Shown here in pieces: positions 21,891-32,887 of a DNA stretch of 64,000 nt (positions are counted from its first letter, which is position 1; every line of letters begins with the position of its first letter). The position numbers were made by a program, and so were the translations under genes. Below the pieces are notes generated by a model. It worked only from the letters and a program-made list of their open reading frames with translations. It was not told where the DNA came from and made no database searches. This DNA is from Conchocele bisecta (taxonomy: Eukaryota; Mollusca; Bivalvia; Lucinida; Thyasiridae). Location of the stretch: the NCBI GenBank assembly GCA_029237695.1, contig CM055269.1, forward strand, positions 28,182,956 to 28,246,955. The letters are read 5' to 3'.

Positions 21891-24203
21891 GTCGCGCCCG
21901 CATGCGGAAAGCGCGATATATTCGGCACTTTGGCATACATACGTATGTGTGGCCGGTTAAAGTTTTTGGTTAAGTTGTTTGGTTAAGTTTTTTGGTTAAA
22001 GTTTTTTGGTTAAGTTTTTTGGTTAAATTTTTTCGTTATACTATATCTCTGCAACTGCTTTGCCCATTACCTTGAAACTTCACATGGGTGTTTATCATCA
22101 TCTATATTTTCATTCTACCCCCCTCCCGTGCAGCCCCTGTGCCCAATGTCAAGGTCAAATTACTTTGAAGATTTTGGTTAAGTTCTTTGGTTAAAGTTTT
22201 TGGTTAAGTTTTTAGCTCACCTGAGCGAAGCTCATGTGAGCTATTGTTACCGCAATGTGTCCGTCGTCCGTCGTCCGTCGTCGTCGTCGTCCGTGAACAT
22301 GTTCAAACGTCTTCTTCTCGGTAACCATTGGGCCTATAGTCACCAAACTTCATGGTTATGGTCCTTAGGTAGGGGGATTACAAAATTGTTAAAATGACGT
22401 CATTACGTAATCCAAGATGGCCGACGTCTAAAAATAGCACAAATTCTTCAAAAATCTTCTTCTCAAGAACCGCCAACCGGATTTCGACAAAACTTGGTAG
22501 GAATGATCGATGTACAATGCTCTTTCAAAGTTGTTAAAATGGTGACCCCGGGGTCGTGTCGCCCGTGGGGTCAAATTGGGGTCAAATTTTATTTTTGACC
22601 GAATATGGTCATGTCATATATCAAATTGAAGGTATCAACGAGGCGATCACTCTGGTGCATTTTTTGTCGAAATCGGATGGTTATGTCATCCAAGATGGCC
22701 GCCGAAAGGTCAAAAGGTCATTCTTTTATTAGAAATTTCAAAATTCTTCTTCACATGAACCGCTTGGCCCATGGTAGCCAAACTTAAAAGTTATGGTCCA
22801 TGGGTGAAGCCTTTTCAGATTTGTTAAAATGGAGGTCATCGCTAATCCAAGATGGCCGCCATCTAAAAATAGCATAAATTCTTAAAAAATCTTCTTCTCA
22901 TGAACCGCTAGCCGGATTTCGACGAAACTTGGTAGGAATGATCGATGTACAATGCTCTTTCAAAGTTGTTAAAATGGTGACCCCGGGGTCAAAAATGGGC
23001 GTGGCCCGTGGGGTCAAATGGGGGTCAAATTTTATTTTTAACCGAATTTGGTCATGTTATATATCAAATCGAAGGTATCAATGAGGCGATCACTCCGGTA
23101 CATTTTTTGTCGAAATCGGATGGTTATGTCATCCAAGATGGCCGCCGAAATGTCAAAAGGCCGTTCTTTTGTTAGAAATTTCAAAATTCTTCTTCACATG
23201 AACCGCTTGGCCCATGGTAGCCAAACTTAAAAGTTATGGTCCATGGGTGAAGCTTTTTCAGATTTGTTAAAATGGAGGTCATCGCTAATCCAAGATGGCC
23301 GCTATCTAAAAATAGCATAAATTCTTAAAAAAAGTTCTTCTCATGAACCGCTAGCCGGATTTCGACTAAGCTTGGTAGGAATAATCGATTTACAATGCTC
23401 TTTCAAACTTGTGAAAATGGTGACCCCGGGGTCAAAAATGGGCGTGGCCCGTGGGGTCAAATTGGGGTCAAATTTTATTTTTGACCGAATATGCTCATGT
23501 CATATATCAAATTGAAGGTATGGTCATCCATGATTGCCACCAAAAGGTCCATTTATTCAAGATTTTGAACATCTTTTTCTCAGGAACCACATGGCTGATG
23601 CTGGCCAAACTTCATAGGAAGTTAAGATCCTTGGGTGAAGCATTTTCAGATTTGGTAAAATGAGAGTCTTCGCTTAATCCAAGATGACCGCCATCTAAAA
23701 ATAGCACAATTTTTTTAAAACACATGAACTCAATGTCACATTCTCCTCTGGTGTTCATGGAGTCAGGTGAGCGAATTAGGGCCATCATGGCCCTCTTGTT
23801 TGGTTAAAGTTTTTGGTTAAGTTTTTTGGTTAAAGTTTTTCGTTATACTATATCTCTGCAACTGCTTTGCCCATTACCTTGAAACTTCACATGGGTGTTT
23901 ATCATCATTCTACCCCCGAACCGTGCGGCCCCTGTGCCCAATGTCAAGGTCAAATTTTTATGTTAAAGTTTTTTCCTGCACTATATCTCTGCAACTGCTT
24001 CACCCATTACCTTGATACTTCACATGGGTGTTTATCATCATTGTCGCGCCCGCTTGCGGAAAGCGCAATATAGTCGGCATTTTGGCATACGTCCGTGTGT
24101 CCGGTTCAAGTTTTTTGGTTAAATTTTTTCCATCTACTATATCTCTTTTTTTAGTGTCCATGCCTTGACCCAAGGCGCGACATGCAGGCCACGGCCATCT
24201 AGT
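21891..24203 (+). mobile_element. Helentron/HINE-like element, GTCGCGCC family, copy a (nested)
   Basis: 5' hairpin GTCGCGCC..AGCGCGAT, many TTTTTTGGTTAAGTT words, units with TATCTCTGCAACTGCTTTG; inverted word GGCGCGAC near 24173, hairpin GGCCACGGCC, end ATCTAGT. A second 5' end at 24042 suggests another short copy inside. It itself contains 22213-23801. Confidence 0.65.
22213..23801 (+). mobile_element. Helentron/HINE-like element, AGCTCACCT family, copy a
   Basis: 5' hairpin AGCTCACCTGAGC..CATGTGAGCT, GTCCGTCGTC tract, then about 3.5 units of a 440-bp repeat (each with AACCGCTAGCCGGATTTCGA, GGTGACCCCGGGGTC and AATCCAAGATGGCCGCC). Inverted word AGGTGAGC, hairpin GGGCCATCATGGCCC and end TCTTGT next to T. 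Copies at 27375-28444 and 60002-61607. No protein. Confidence 0.75.
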
Positions 24204-24296
24204 CTACAAAAAGTGGGTATCATTATGTTATCAAAGTGTCTATGCTTGGAAAAAACCTGGCCTTCGTGGCTTTGGTGGCTTTGCCTCGTTTCTTGT

Positions 24297-24828
24297 TATC
24301 AACTCTGCTGGCAAGAAGATTAGCTTAGTGACAATGATGGCCTCGTTATGTCGCTGGTCTCAGTAGAGATGGGACTGTTTTGGACTGTCTATCTTTGTGT
24401 CCGTCCGTCCGTCCGTCCGTATGTCTGGTTAAGAAGTTTGCCACAGTTTCTCCGATCTGCTACCGGGGGAATTTGCATTAAAACCATGAAATCATTAGTT
24501 GCAACCTTACCAAGGTAAGTTGAGCTGTTCTGCATCGCTTACTTATTATGAACATAACTAATCATTCTGAAGTGTTGTTACAGTTATGAAATTGGTTATT
24601 GTAAGTTTGTTAATGGCAGCCATTTCATGTGTTATGTGTATGGGAATATGACCAAGGCTATTTCACTATCGTGCCCAGCTCAGTTAGATTGGTTGTGTTC
24701 TGCAAAATTTAACACTTTCATTAAAACTAGTTGAATTTCTAGAATTGTTTGTCAAGTCAGCTGTGTTTACAATCGTTGGTAGGATATTGTGTACAAGCCT
24801 TTATAAATACCATAGTCATAAACTTAAC
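24297..24828. other. Intron D, weak repeat relics only
   Basis: A (GTCC)n run at about 24400-24420 belongs to a decayed Helentron-like 5' part. I see nothing else. Confidence 0.4.
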
Positions 24829-25008
24829 CATGTAGAACATTTGGAACTGAAAATTGTTGTCTACTGTTGTTTTATATTTGTCTTCTTACTCAAGAAAAAC
24901 ATGGATTGGCAATGGAAATTATGTTAAAGCTGCTGCCAAACTATGTTTTTGAAGAGAATTTTACTGAACAGCAGATGGCCAAAAATAATTCAGCATTGTA
25001 ATGTTTAA
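24829..25008. repeat. Decayed foldback MITE
   Basis: AACATTTGGAACTGAAAATTG..CATGGATTGGCA / GCTGCCAAACTATGTTTTTG is a weakened version of the ATGGTTTGACAGC hairpin of the TTAA MITEs. Confidence 0.4.
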
Positions 25009-25198
25009 TGCTTCTAAGAAGCTGTAGAGATCCTTAGATGATGTTTGTCCGACAAATACATGGGTTAATTAGATAGAATATAGAACTAAAAAAACACTGG
25101 TAGAAATTATAATTGTAGTCACACTTCGAAATTGTCAACCACTTTCATAGTCTATTTTCCAGTGTAGAATATCAATGTGATGTCACTCTTTAATTTTT

Positions 25199-25610
25199 AT
25201 GCCACCGAATGGTGAGGGTGGTATATAGCGTTACCGGCGTCCGTCCGTCCATCCGTTTCGAAACCTTAACGCTCGGGTAAATGTCTTTCCTTTCGCTCAT
25301 CTGATTGATATTTCACACACGCATTGCTCTAATGGTCCTATATCGCCCTGCGACAAATTCACAATAGTCCTGTCTCCGTTAAGCCCAGGCTCATGGTGCA
25401 TTCAAAACTTGTGCATTAAAAATAAGTGTTCTTATAATGGCTGTTTCCTTGCATGGATCTGCTTGATATTTCACACACCCATTGCTCTGATGGTCTGCTT
25501 TCATGCTGCGACAGATCCACGCTTCTCTGGTCCTCTGTGTTTGCAAATGTGCCTTGTTTTCTTTGGCTGCCAGCGGGGGCATTCGTGTGCCGACAGGCTA
25601 CATTTCTATT
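25199..25610 (+). mobile_element. Helentron/HINE-like element, ATGCC(A/C)CC family
   Basis: 5' hairpin ATGCCACC..GGTGGTAT, GTCCGTCCATCCG, units with CACACACGCATTGCTCTAAT, 3' part GGGGGCATTCGTGTGCCGAC and CTACATTTCTATT. Another 5' end (ATGCCCCCTGTGCG..) starts at 25618 without a clear 3' end. Confidence 0.5.
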
Positions 25611-26076
25611 TTTGTTTATGCCCCCTGTGCGATAGCAAGGGTGGGAGGGGCGGCATATTTCATTGCTCTTGAGGTTCCGTCCGTTCGTGTACATTTATTT
25701 TGAAAAGTTTCTCCATCATGTACATGTAATGTCTTCAATTGGGATTGCTTTAATATTTGGACAGTTTGTGGCCTTCGAAATGGTGCTGAAACGCTTAGCC
25801 ATTTGCTTACGCAAACAATTTGTAAGACTTTCTCAAATGACATTAAAATTTGTGTAAATTTAAAGTTTTCTTTTTTACACACAATCTCTAGTTAGAGTCC
25901 AGTATTCCATCGGGGCATATCCATGTTTTACAAACATAATGTCTAGTTTATTATATTTTGATTGTACATCTAATGTGCAGATTAAAATATGTTTATATGT
26001 AGGTATATGTACTCAGTAAATATGACTATCATTGTTGGTCTGAGATTTCTTTGAAATGTATTTGATGATAAACTCC

Positions 26077-26294
26077 AGGGGGCCATTTCACTAAACGTTA
26101 TACGACTAAAATGTTCGTAAGTGCAAAATTATGATTGTCCGTAAATTTCACATTATCAACGTTTTCTTGTAAACAATTATTGGATTGACATTTATTGATA
26201 GGCTGCATATGCAGCCTATGCTCAACACATGTAAATTCATCAATTGAAATTTCCAGACATTTTAGTCGTTCGAAGTTTAGTGAAACGGGCCCCT
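26077..26294. repeat. Foldback MITE F1, copy b
   Basis: GGGGCCATTTCACTAAACG / TTTAGTGAAACGGGCCCC; shortened right arm. Confidence 0.85.
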
Positions 26295-26491
26295 GATTTT
26301 CCACATAAACACTCACTATATTAGATGATTCTGGTATTGTCGGTTGCGTGTTTATTTTCTTGAGAATACCGTCTCTGTGTGTGAAAGGAAATGCACTTTT
26401 TTGGCTGTGAGATATTTTGTGTCAATTGAGGTGAATAACGTTGTTTGTAAATAATCCGATGTTTGTTTACAATGGTTTCACATAGTCTATC

Positions 26492-26743
26492 TGGGGGCCG
26501 TTTCACTAAACTTCGTACGACTAAAATGTTCGTAAGTGCAAAATTATGATAGTCTGTAAATTTCACATTAACCATGTTTTCTAGAAACAATTATTGGATT
26601 TACATTTATTGAGCATAGGCTATGCAGCCTATATGCAGCCTATGCTCAATAAATGTTAATCCATCTACTGAAATTTATAGACGATCCTACATTTGCACTT
26701 ACAAACATTTTAGTCGTACGAAGTTCAATGAAACGGTCCCCTG
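26492..26743. repeat. Foldback MITE F1, copy c
   Basis: GGGGGCCGTTTCACTAAAC / GTTCAATGAAACGGTCCCC; centre has an extra CTATGCAGC partial copy. Confidence 0.85.
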
Positions 26744-27374
26744 GTGTCTCCTTTTTATGCCTCCATAGATTCTTTATTGGGGTACTATGCTTACCCTTGT
26801 CTGTCTGTGTATCTCACACTATGTTCACCTTGTTAATTACAGTCCATACATTGAACTGCTTGGAATAGTTTTGTAATTCACACATACGTACATCACAGCA
26901 TAAAGGTGTGTCATGTGAAAGAAATGCAAATTAATTTTCTAGTTCTCTTCCTTGATGCAATGTTCACCTGTTAATTTAGGTCTACATGTAGTCAACTTCT
27001 TGGAATATTTACATGAAACTTCACACATGTATACAGTCTCCGCGAAAGTCGTCGTTCCATCAGACATGTCCGTTAAAATTGCTGTCGGTCCGACGGTAAA
27101 CCGGAAGTCGCCGAACCGTTTTATTCTAAGCTTCAATGAAATCACATTTCATTGATATGTATGCGCTTCTGGTGCTAGCTAGCTTTTCTTATATGACTGA
27201 TATACTTAAAAAGCTAAAAAAGCTCTAAAATATCACGCAAAATCTATTTTATTTTTTATAAAAATTTCAAGTTTACCAGACCGAATGTCCTGTAAAATTT
27301 TGGCGGTTTCGCGGAGACTGTGTACTTTTATGACCCATTTGTGTGTCATGTGCTGACTCTGTATTTGCATTTTT
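26744..27374. other. Intron D, no gene seen
   Basis: Unassigned intron sequence; GCGAAAGTCGTCGTTCCATC at about 27041 and GGCGGTTTCGCGGAGACTGT at about 27301 suggest a small foldback, arms not well matched. Confidence 0.35.
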
Positions 27375-28445
27375 AGCTCACCTGAGCGAAGCTCATGTGA
27401 GCTATTGTTACCGCAATGTGTCCGTTGTCGTCGTCGTCCGTCGTTGTCGTCCGTCGTCCGTGAACATTTTCAAACGTCTTCTCCTCGGTAACCATTTGGC
27501 CTATAGTCACCAAACTTCATGGTCATGGTCCTTAGGTAGGGGGATTACAAAATTGTTAAAATGACGTCATTACGTAATCCAAGATGGCCGCCATCTAAAA
27601 ATAGCACAAATTCTTCAAAAATCTTCTCAAGAACCGCCAACCGGATTTCAACAAAACTTGGTAGGAATGATCGATGTGCAATGCTCTTTCAAGGCGATCA
27701 CTCTGGTGCATTTTTTGTCGAAATCGGATGATTATGTCATCCAAGATGGCCGCCGAAAGGTCAAAAGGTCGTTCTTTTATTAGAGATTTCAAAATTCTTC
27801 TTCACATGAACCGCTTGGCCCATGCTAGCCAAACTTAAAAGTTTTGGTCAATGGGTGAAGCCTTTTCAGATTTGTTAAAATGGAGGTCATCGCTCATCCA
27901 AGATGGCCGCCGTCTAAAAATAGCATAAATTCTTAAAAAATCTTCTTCTCAAGAACCGCCAACCGGATTTCGACAAAACTTGATAGGAATGATCGATGTA
28001 CAATGCTCTTTCAAATTTGTTAAAATGGTGACCCCGGGGTCAAAAATGGGCGTGGCCCGTGGGGTCAAATTTTATTTTTGACCGAATATGCTCATGTCAT
28101 ATATCAAATTGAAGGTATCGATGAGGCGATTGCTCTGGCGCAATATTTGTCGGAATCGGATGATTATGACATCCATGATGGCCGCCAAAAAGTCCATTTA
28201 TTTGAGATTTTGAACGTCTTTTTCTCAGGAACCACATGGCCGATGCTGGCCAAACTTCATAGGAAGTTCCGATCCTTGGGTGAAGCATTTTCAGATTTGG
28301 TAAAATGAGAGTCATCGCTTAATCCAAGATGACCGCCGTCTAAAAATAGCACAATTTTTTTAAAACACATGAACTCAATGTCACATTCTCCTCTGGTGTT
28401 CATGGAGTCAGGTGAGCGAATTAGGGCCATCATGGCCCTCTTGTT
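27375..28445 (+). mobile_element. Helentron/HINE-like element, AGCTCACCT family, copy b
   Basis: Same ends and 440-bp interior units as 22213-23801, with about one unit fewer. Target: T run before AGCTCACC, T after CCCTCTTGT. Confidence 0.75.
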
Positions 28446-28738
28446 TAAATTGCTATATCTCTGACTTCATAGACACATTGATCACCATCCATATTTTCAT
28501 TGTATACCCTACCAATGTTGCCCAGGAGCCCAAGGTCAAGGTCAAATGGCTTTGTTAAAGTTTTTCAAATTGCTATATCTCTGTGACCGCTTGCGATATC
28601 AACTTGAAACATCATATACACATTGATCACCATTTATTGTGATTAATAAGCATACTACACCAATATCCATTGTCATGGACTGAATTTCAATCCAGGCGTC
28701 ATTGAGGAGCATTTGTCGGATTTACCGACCATCTAGTT
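28446..28738 (+). mobile_element. 3' part of a Helentron-like element
   Basis: Units with CTATATCTCTG and ATTGATCACCAT; end TCGGATTTACCGACCATCTAGT next to T. The 5' end was not located; 27375-28445 probably inserted in it. Confidence 0.4.
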
Positions 28739-29070
28739 TACATATTGATATAGGCGGTATAGTATTGTCATGTCGGTATAGTATTATCACAATTTGTGCT
28801 ACCTGGTACAGTAATAGTGAAATCTATAATCACATTATCCCCCCCAAGTTTATCATAGTCTCGGAACAGGTAAAACAGAAACTCTTTGGAATATGATCAA
28901 ATAAATGGTGTATTGGCTTAATATAGCAATCATTTTCAGTATATAAAGCGGCAAAAACACATACAATAATTGCGCCATTATCTGATCGTTAGTGCCTAAC
29001 GATGGATTAGCGGCACATTGACCAAATGCACACTTACCAGTGATAGAAGCAGGCACCAACACCTTTTGCT

Positions 29071-29592
29071 AAAGTCTATTGATAGTCTAGTGGTTGAATA
29101 TTGAACTGTGGTACCAGAATATGTGGGTCCCTGACCCGGGCATGAAAATAGAGAATAGTAGGTTAGTGCCGTGAATGGGAAAAAATATGTGGCAAGGCTT
29201 AGGAAACGGGATGGACGAGGCTCTGCCGAACCTATCCTGTTTCCGTGCGTGCCAGATATTTTTCCCATTTACGGCACTAACCTAGTGTTCTATTTATCCG
29301 GTCAACATTACAAATAGCTTTAAAATTCAAAAAATAACCCCAGCCGTATCATCAAAATCGCAGAATCGACTAGTATGGCAACCGCACATATTCATATGCA
29401 ATGATTAGGTCGTATTGACAGGATATCAAAAATGTTTCACGGCACATACGCACGGTGTTGACGGGATAAAAAATACTTCCATACCAATAGTATTTCAATT
29501 ACACTGGTCGCACTAGGTGAGACTTGAAACCAAGGTCGTGTCTCTGTTAGCCATTGTTGGGATGTTAAACCCTTTCACCTTCACCTTTTAGT
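29071..29592 (+). repeat. tRNA-related SINE pieces around a foldback
   Basis: Head GATAGTCTAGTGGTTGAATA (A-box-like) and GTGGGTCCCTGACCCGG (B-box-like) at 29085-29140; tail TTGGGATGTTAAACCCTTTC at 29556-29580, also found at 32703 and 42246. A near-perfect foldback (TAGGTTAGTGCCGTGAATGG and inverse) occupies 29159-29285. The link between head and tail is uncertain. Confidence 0.4.
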
Positions 29593-29869
29593 CTTTTGCC
29601 AAACTTTCATTTGCAGGATAACACATTTGATACTGTTAATATCATAACAGAACGCATTATCTATTAATTCTGGCCTGGTGTCCTATGATGCACTTGCCTG
29701 TTTATAAACTGCTTTCCAAATGTAGTCTGTCGACTGACAAAATGTGCTTTAAAATGTTTGCTACCATAGATCCTGATCATCCTGCATTAAACTATTGGTA
29801 TGTGCAGACTGCCGTAGTTACATTTCATGAGTGGACATTGTATCCCCTATTCAGGCTGCAGATATAATT

Positions 29870-30025
29870 ATACCCCCGCAACGAGTTGTAGGGGGGTATA
29901 CTGGAGTCCGGTTGTCCGTCTGTCACTAAACTTAACATCAGAGAAATATGTTATAACTACATATTTAGGGGTACCTGGGCCCACATGGGGGTATTCCATA
30001 AGCCTCGCTTACTGACAATTCTAGT
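29870..30025 (+). mobile_element. Short Helentron/HINE-like element, ATACCCC family
   Basis: ATACCCCCGCAACGAGTTG..GGGGGGTAT hairpin, TTGTCCGTC, inverted word GGGGTACC, end CTAGT next to T. 156 bp version of 14788-15270. Confidence 0.65.
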
Positions 30026-30041
30026 TTTAACAATATCAAAT

Positions 30042-30396
30042 AATTCCAGCACAAAAATATTTACACAATTCCCTAACATTTGATTGGTCTGTAGCAAGTC
30101 TCTGTCCAAAATTTATATCCCAGTAAACTCCATGCCAAACTACTTTCCGTAACCGTCGGGCGCAGTTAAAATAATTCTTAAGAAAACGGAAAATAAACAC
30201 ATTTTCTCGATGAATTTATTTCGAATGCTGGAATTATAAGGAATGAATTGCCTTTTTGTTGAATTTATCTGGATATAAACATGGAAAAGTCGCGGGAATA
30301 CTGGATGAGGCCTTCCGGCCTTCATCCAGTATTCCCGCGACTTTTCCAAGTTTATACCCCGATAAATTCCACAAAAAGGCCATTCATTCCTATAAT
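30042..30396 (-). repeat. GGAATGAATGGCC foldback element
   Basis: Reads from AATTCCAGCACAAAAATATT to GGCCATTCATTCCTATAAT; hairpin of GTCGCGGGAATACTGGAT around GGCCTTCCGGCC. Confidence 0.85.
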
Positions 30397-30890
30397 GTTA
30401 TAACATAACATTTGTCGGCTGGCAGAGTTTCCTGTGCTACATGTGGACAATCCAGCAACATATGAATCAAATATCCTTTTCTGATGAGTAGTACTCAATC
30501 TTGTGAACCATACTGATTTCCCTTCAAGTTATTTGACTGATATAAAACCCTGCTCAGTGTCCGGTCTGAAATGAGTGGATACATACATGACCTAAACTGC
30601 CCTTATAACTAACATTTCACATAAGTGTAAAAGTTTGTGTTCTAATCCTGTTCTCAATTGTATGTATACATATATATATACATGTATAACTATCACTTCC
30701 AATAATTTGAAATAAATATTGTTTAAACTAACTAACAATGGTAGATCAAAACGTCTAACTTTATAGTTGGTGGAATGAACTCATTTATGAAAATTACAAT
30801 TCACTTGGTTAAATATCCGCTAGATTACAGATTGATCATTCAAGTTGTTTATGAGAACCAAGTTTTGAATTACACAGTAGCAGAAGTCAA
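30397..30890. other. Intron D, no gene seen
   Basis: AT-rich, with a (TA)n-rich word near 30666-30690. Nothing else recognised. Confidence 0.4.
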
Positions 30891-31059
30891 TGCTCCAGAT
30901 AAGCTGCGTATTTGCGTAAATACCCAATTAAATGCTGTCTGTTGATGTGTAAACAGTAGTGTGATTTTATTTTACCCAATTAAATTTTGAAATTCCCAAT
31001 TGCTTCAGAAATGATGGAGTGACAATACTCAATTACTAATTCCTTATCTGGAGCCCTGA
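30891..31059. repeat. Foldback F5, internally deleted
   Basis: TGCTCCAGATAAGCTGCG to TCCTTATCTGGAGCC. Confidence 0.75.
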
Positions 31060-32324
31060 GAAGTAGTTCTAAGCTTGTTACTATCGACCAGGGACTACAT
31101 TGTGATACTGTACAAACTCACAATGTTGTGTCTGTATTGGTTCCACATATCCACATAGTGTTTGGACTGAAGAAGTTCGCCGGAGTTTCATTTGTGTCAA
31201 CTATATTCCTTGAAGGATTACTTAAATATGTCAACACAGTATACTTGTGGACAAATGCCACACATCCATGCTGCCCTTAATTTGACCTTGACCTTTTGAC
31301 CATGCCAACTTTGAACTTTTTCCCACATTAAGAAGTTCGCCGGAGTTCCTCAATTCTGTCATAACTGCTATATCCATTGATGAATTACTTGTAATATTTC
31401 AGTACATCATACTTGTGGACAAATGCCACACACATCAACACTGTCCTTAATATGACCTTGACCTTATGACCTTCATAAATATGCTTGTGAATACTTATCA
31501 ATTTCATTAATTAACTTTGTCATAGTTTGTCCAATCTGCCACCGGGGGCATTCGTGTGCCGACAGGCCACATTTCTTGTTTTACCGTGACCTATTTTTTT
31601 CCGCGTAATCGACTTGGCCATTTTCAATGTTATGTTTTTCTGTTTATGTCCATTTCTCTGTTATTGTACCATCTAGGACCACCATAATTGCACAACTTCA
31701 TAACGAATGGGTGCCCACCACATACCACTATCCAACATGTGACCTTTTTTTGACTTTGACCTATTTCTTCCTCGTAATCGTCTTAGCCAAATATTTTCAA
31801 TGTTAAATAATCGTGTTTAGGTCCATTTCTCTGTTACTGTACCACCTAGGACCACCATACTTGCACAACTACATAATAAATGGGTGCCCACCACATAACA
31901 CTATCCAACATGTGACCTTTTTGTTTACCATGACCTAATTTTTCGCGTAATGAGACTTTTCAACGTTAATTTTTCGCATTTAAACTGTTTCTCACATACT
32001 ATACCACCTAGAACCACCATACTAGCATAAATATGTTATCCAATTGTCCATGCCTGAAGAAAACCTGGCCTTCGTTGCGTTGCCTCGTGTCTTGTTATTA
32101 TTTTATTTTTGTTATTTGTCAATAAAATATATATTTGTTACCACTCATTTGAACCGTCTAGACGAGGCGGTGGTCATCATGACATATATATCTAAGAACA
32201 GAGATAGAAATTATTTAGGATTTTCCATTAATAAAATATCATATATCCTCAGCATGAAATGGTTAACCCTGACAGCACTGAATTATTAACCTTGAAGAAT
32301 TTGCATCTTTTTGACTCCTAGGGG
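31060..32324. repeat. Helentron-like 3' parts and decayed units
   Basis: Two units with GTGGACAAATGCCACACA and end GGGGGCATTCGTGTGCCGAC..CACATTTCTTGT (to 31578); three units with CTAGGACCACCAT and GGGTGCCCACCACAT and end AAACCTGGCCTTCG..CTTGT (to 32094), the second a partial copy of the 21496 family. Confidence 0.5.
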
Positions 32325-32730
32325 ATGGCTTGATAGTCTAGTTGTAGAGCTTGAGGCCGTTTAACTAAACTTTGTACAAATAAAATGTTCGTAAGTGCAA
32401 AAGTATGATAGTCTGTAAATTTCACATTAACAATGTTTTCTTGTAAATAATTATTGGATTTACATTTATTATGCTCAATAAATGTAAATTACATTTATTA
32501 TGCTCAATAAATGTAAATTCACATATTGAAATTTCCAGACAATCCTAAATTTGAACTTACGACATATTAGTCGTACAATGTTTATTGAAACGGGCCCCTG
32601 GACTTTAACAGGTTCGTTCAGTCCATGCCCTAGTCATGAAAACATACTTTGATAGTACCGCTACATCCCCCTGATCTCTTGATGAGACGTTTGTGTGGTC
32701 TTGTGGGACGTTAAACCCTTTCACCTTTTA
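32325..32730 (+). repeat. tRNA-related SINE split by foldback F1 copy d
   Basis: Head GGCTTGATAGTCTAGTTGTA, body with GATAGTACCGCTACATCCCC, tail GTGGGACGTTAAACCCTTTC and T-rich end. F1 copy d (GAGGCCGTTTAACTAAAC / TTTATTGAAACGGGCCCC) is inserted at about 32353-32599. Confidence 0.5.
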
Positions 32731-32887
32731 TTTAACCCTATGTTGCACCCAACTCTGTTTCTCACATGGAAGAGATCGATCAGCTATTTGCCATGTATAC
32801 GCCTAAGTGTTAGTAGTTTCCATAACGGAATAAAAAAGTGTAAATAGATTCAGGAGACACAATCTTTTGTTTTCCCTGGATTCAAAG

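Larger units (their letters stand above)
21496..24296 (+). mobile_element. Helentron/HINE-like element, AGCCAGG family, with nested copies
   Basis: 5' hairpin AGCCAGG..CCAGGCT, GGCGGGCGGGGCGGCGTCC, two units with CAACAAACTTTCACAGCTTC and AAGGGGTGCCCACCACAT, then a nested block (21891-24203), then the 3' part ACCTGGCCTTCGTGG.. ending TTTCTTGT next to T. A second 3' end of this family is at 32050-32094. Confidence 0.6.

Noticed and set aside
22605..23230. Two near-identical 60-residue frames with RRSLW..FCRNRMVMSSKMAAE
   Set aside because: They come from the 440-bp internal units of a non-coding Helentron-like element and recur in every copy.
25409..25694. Overlapping Cys-rich open frames on both strands
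   Set aside because: They lie in the 3' part of a Helentron-like repeat and match the same repeat at 5989-6853; no gene evidence.
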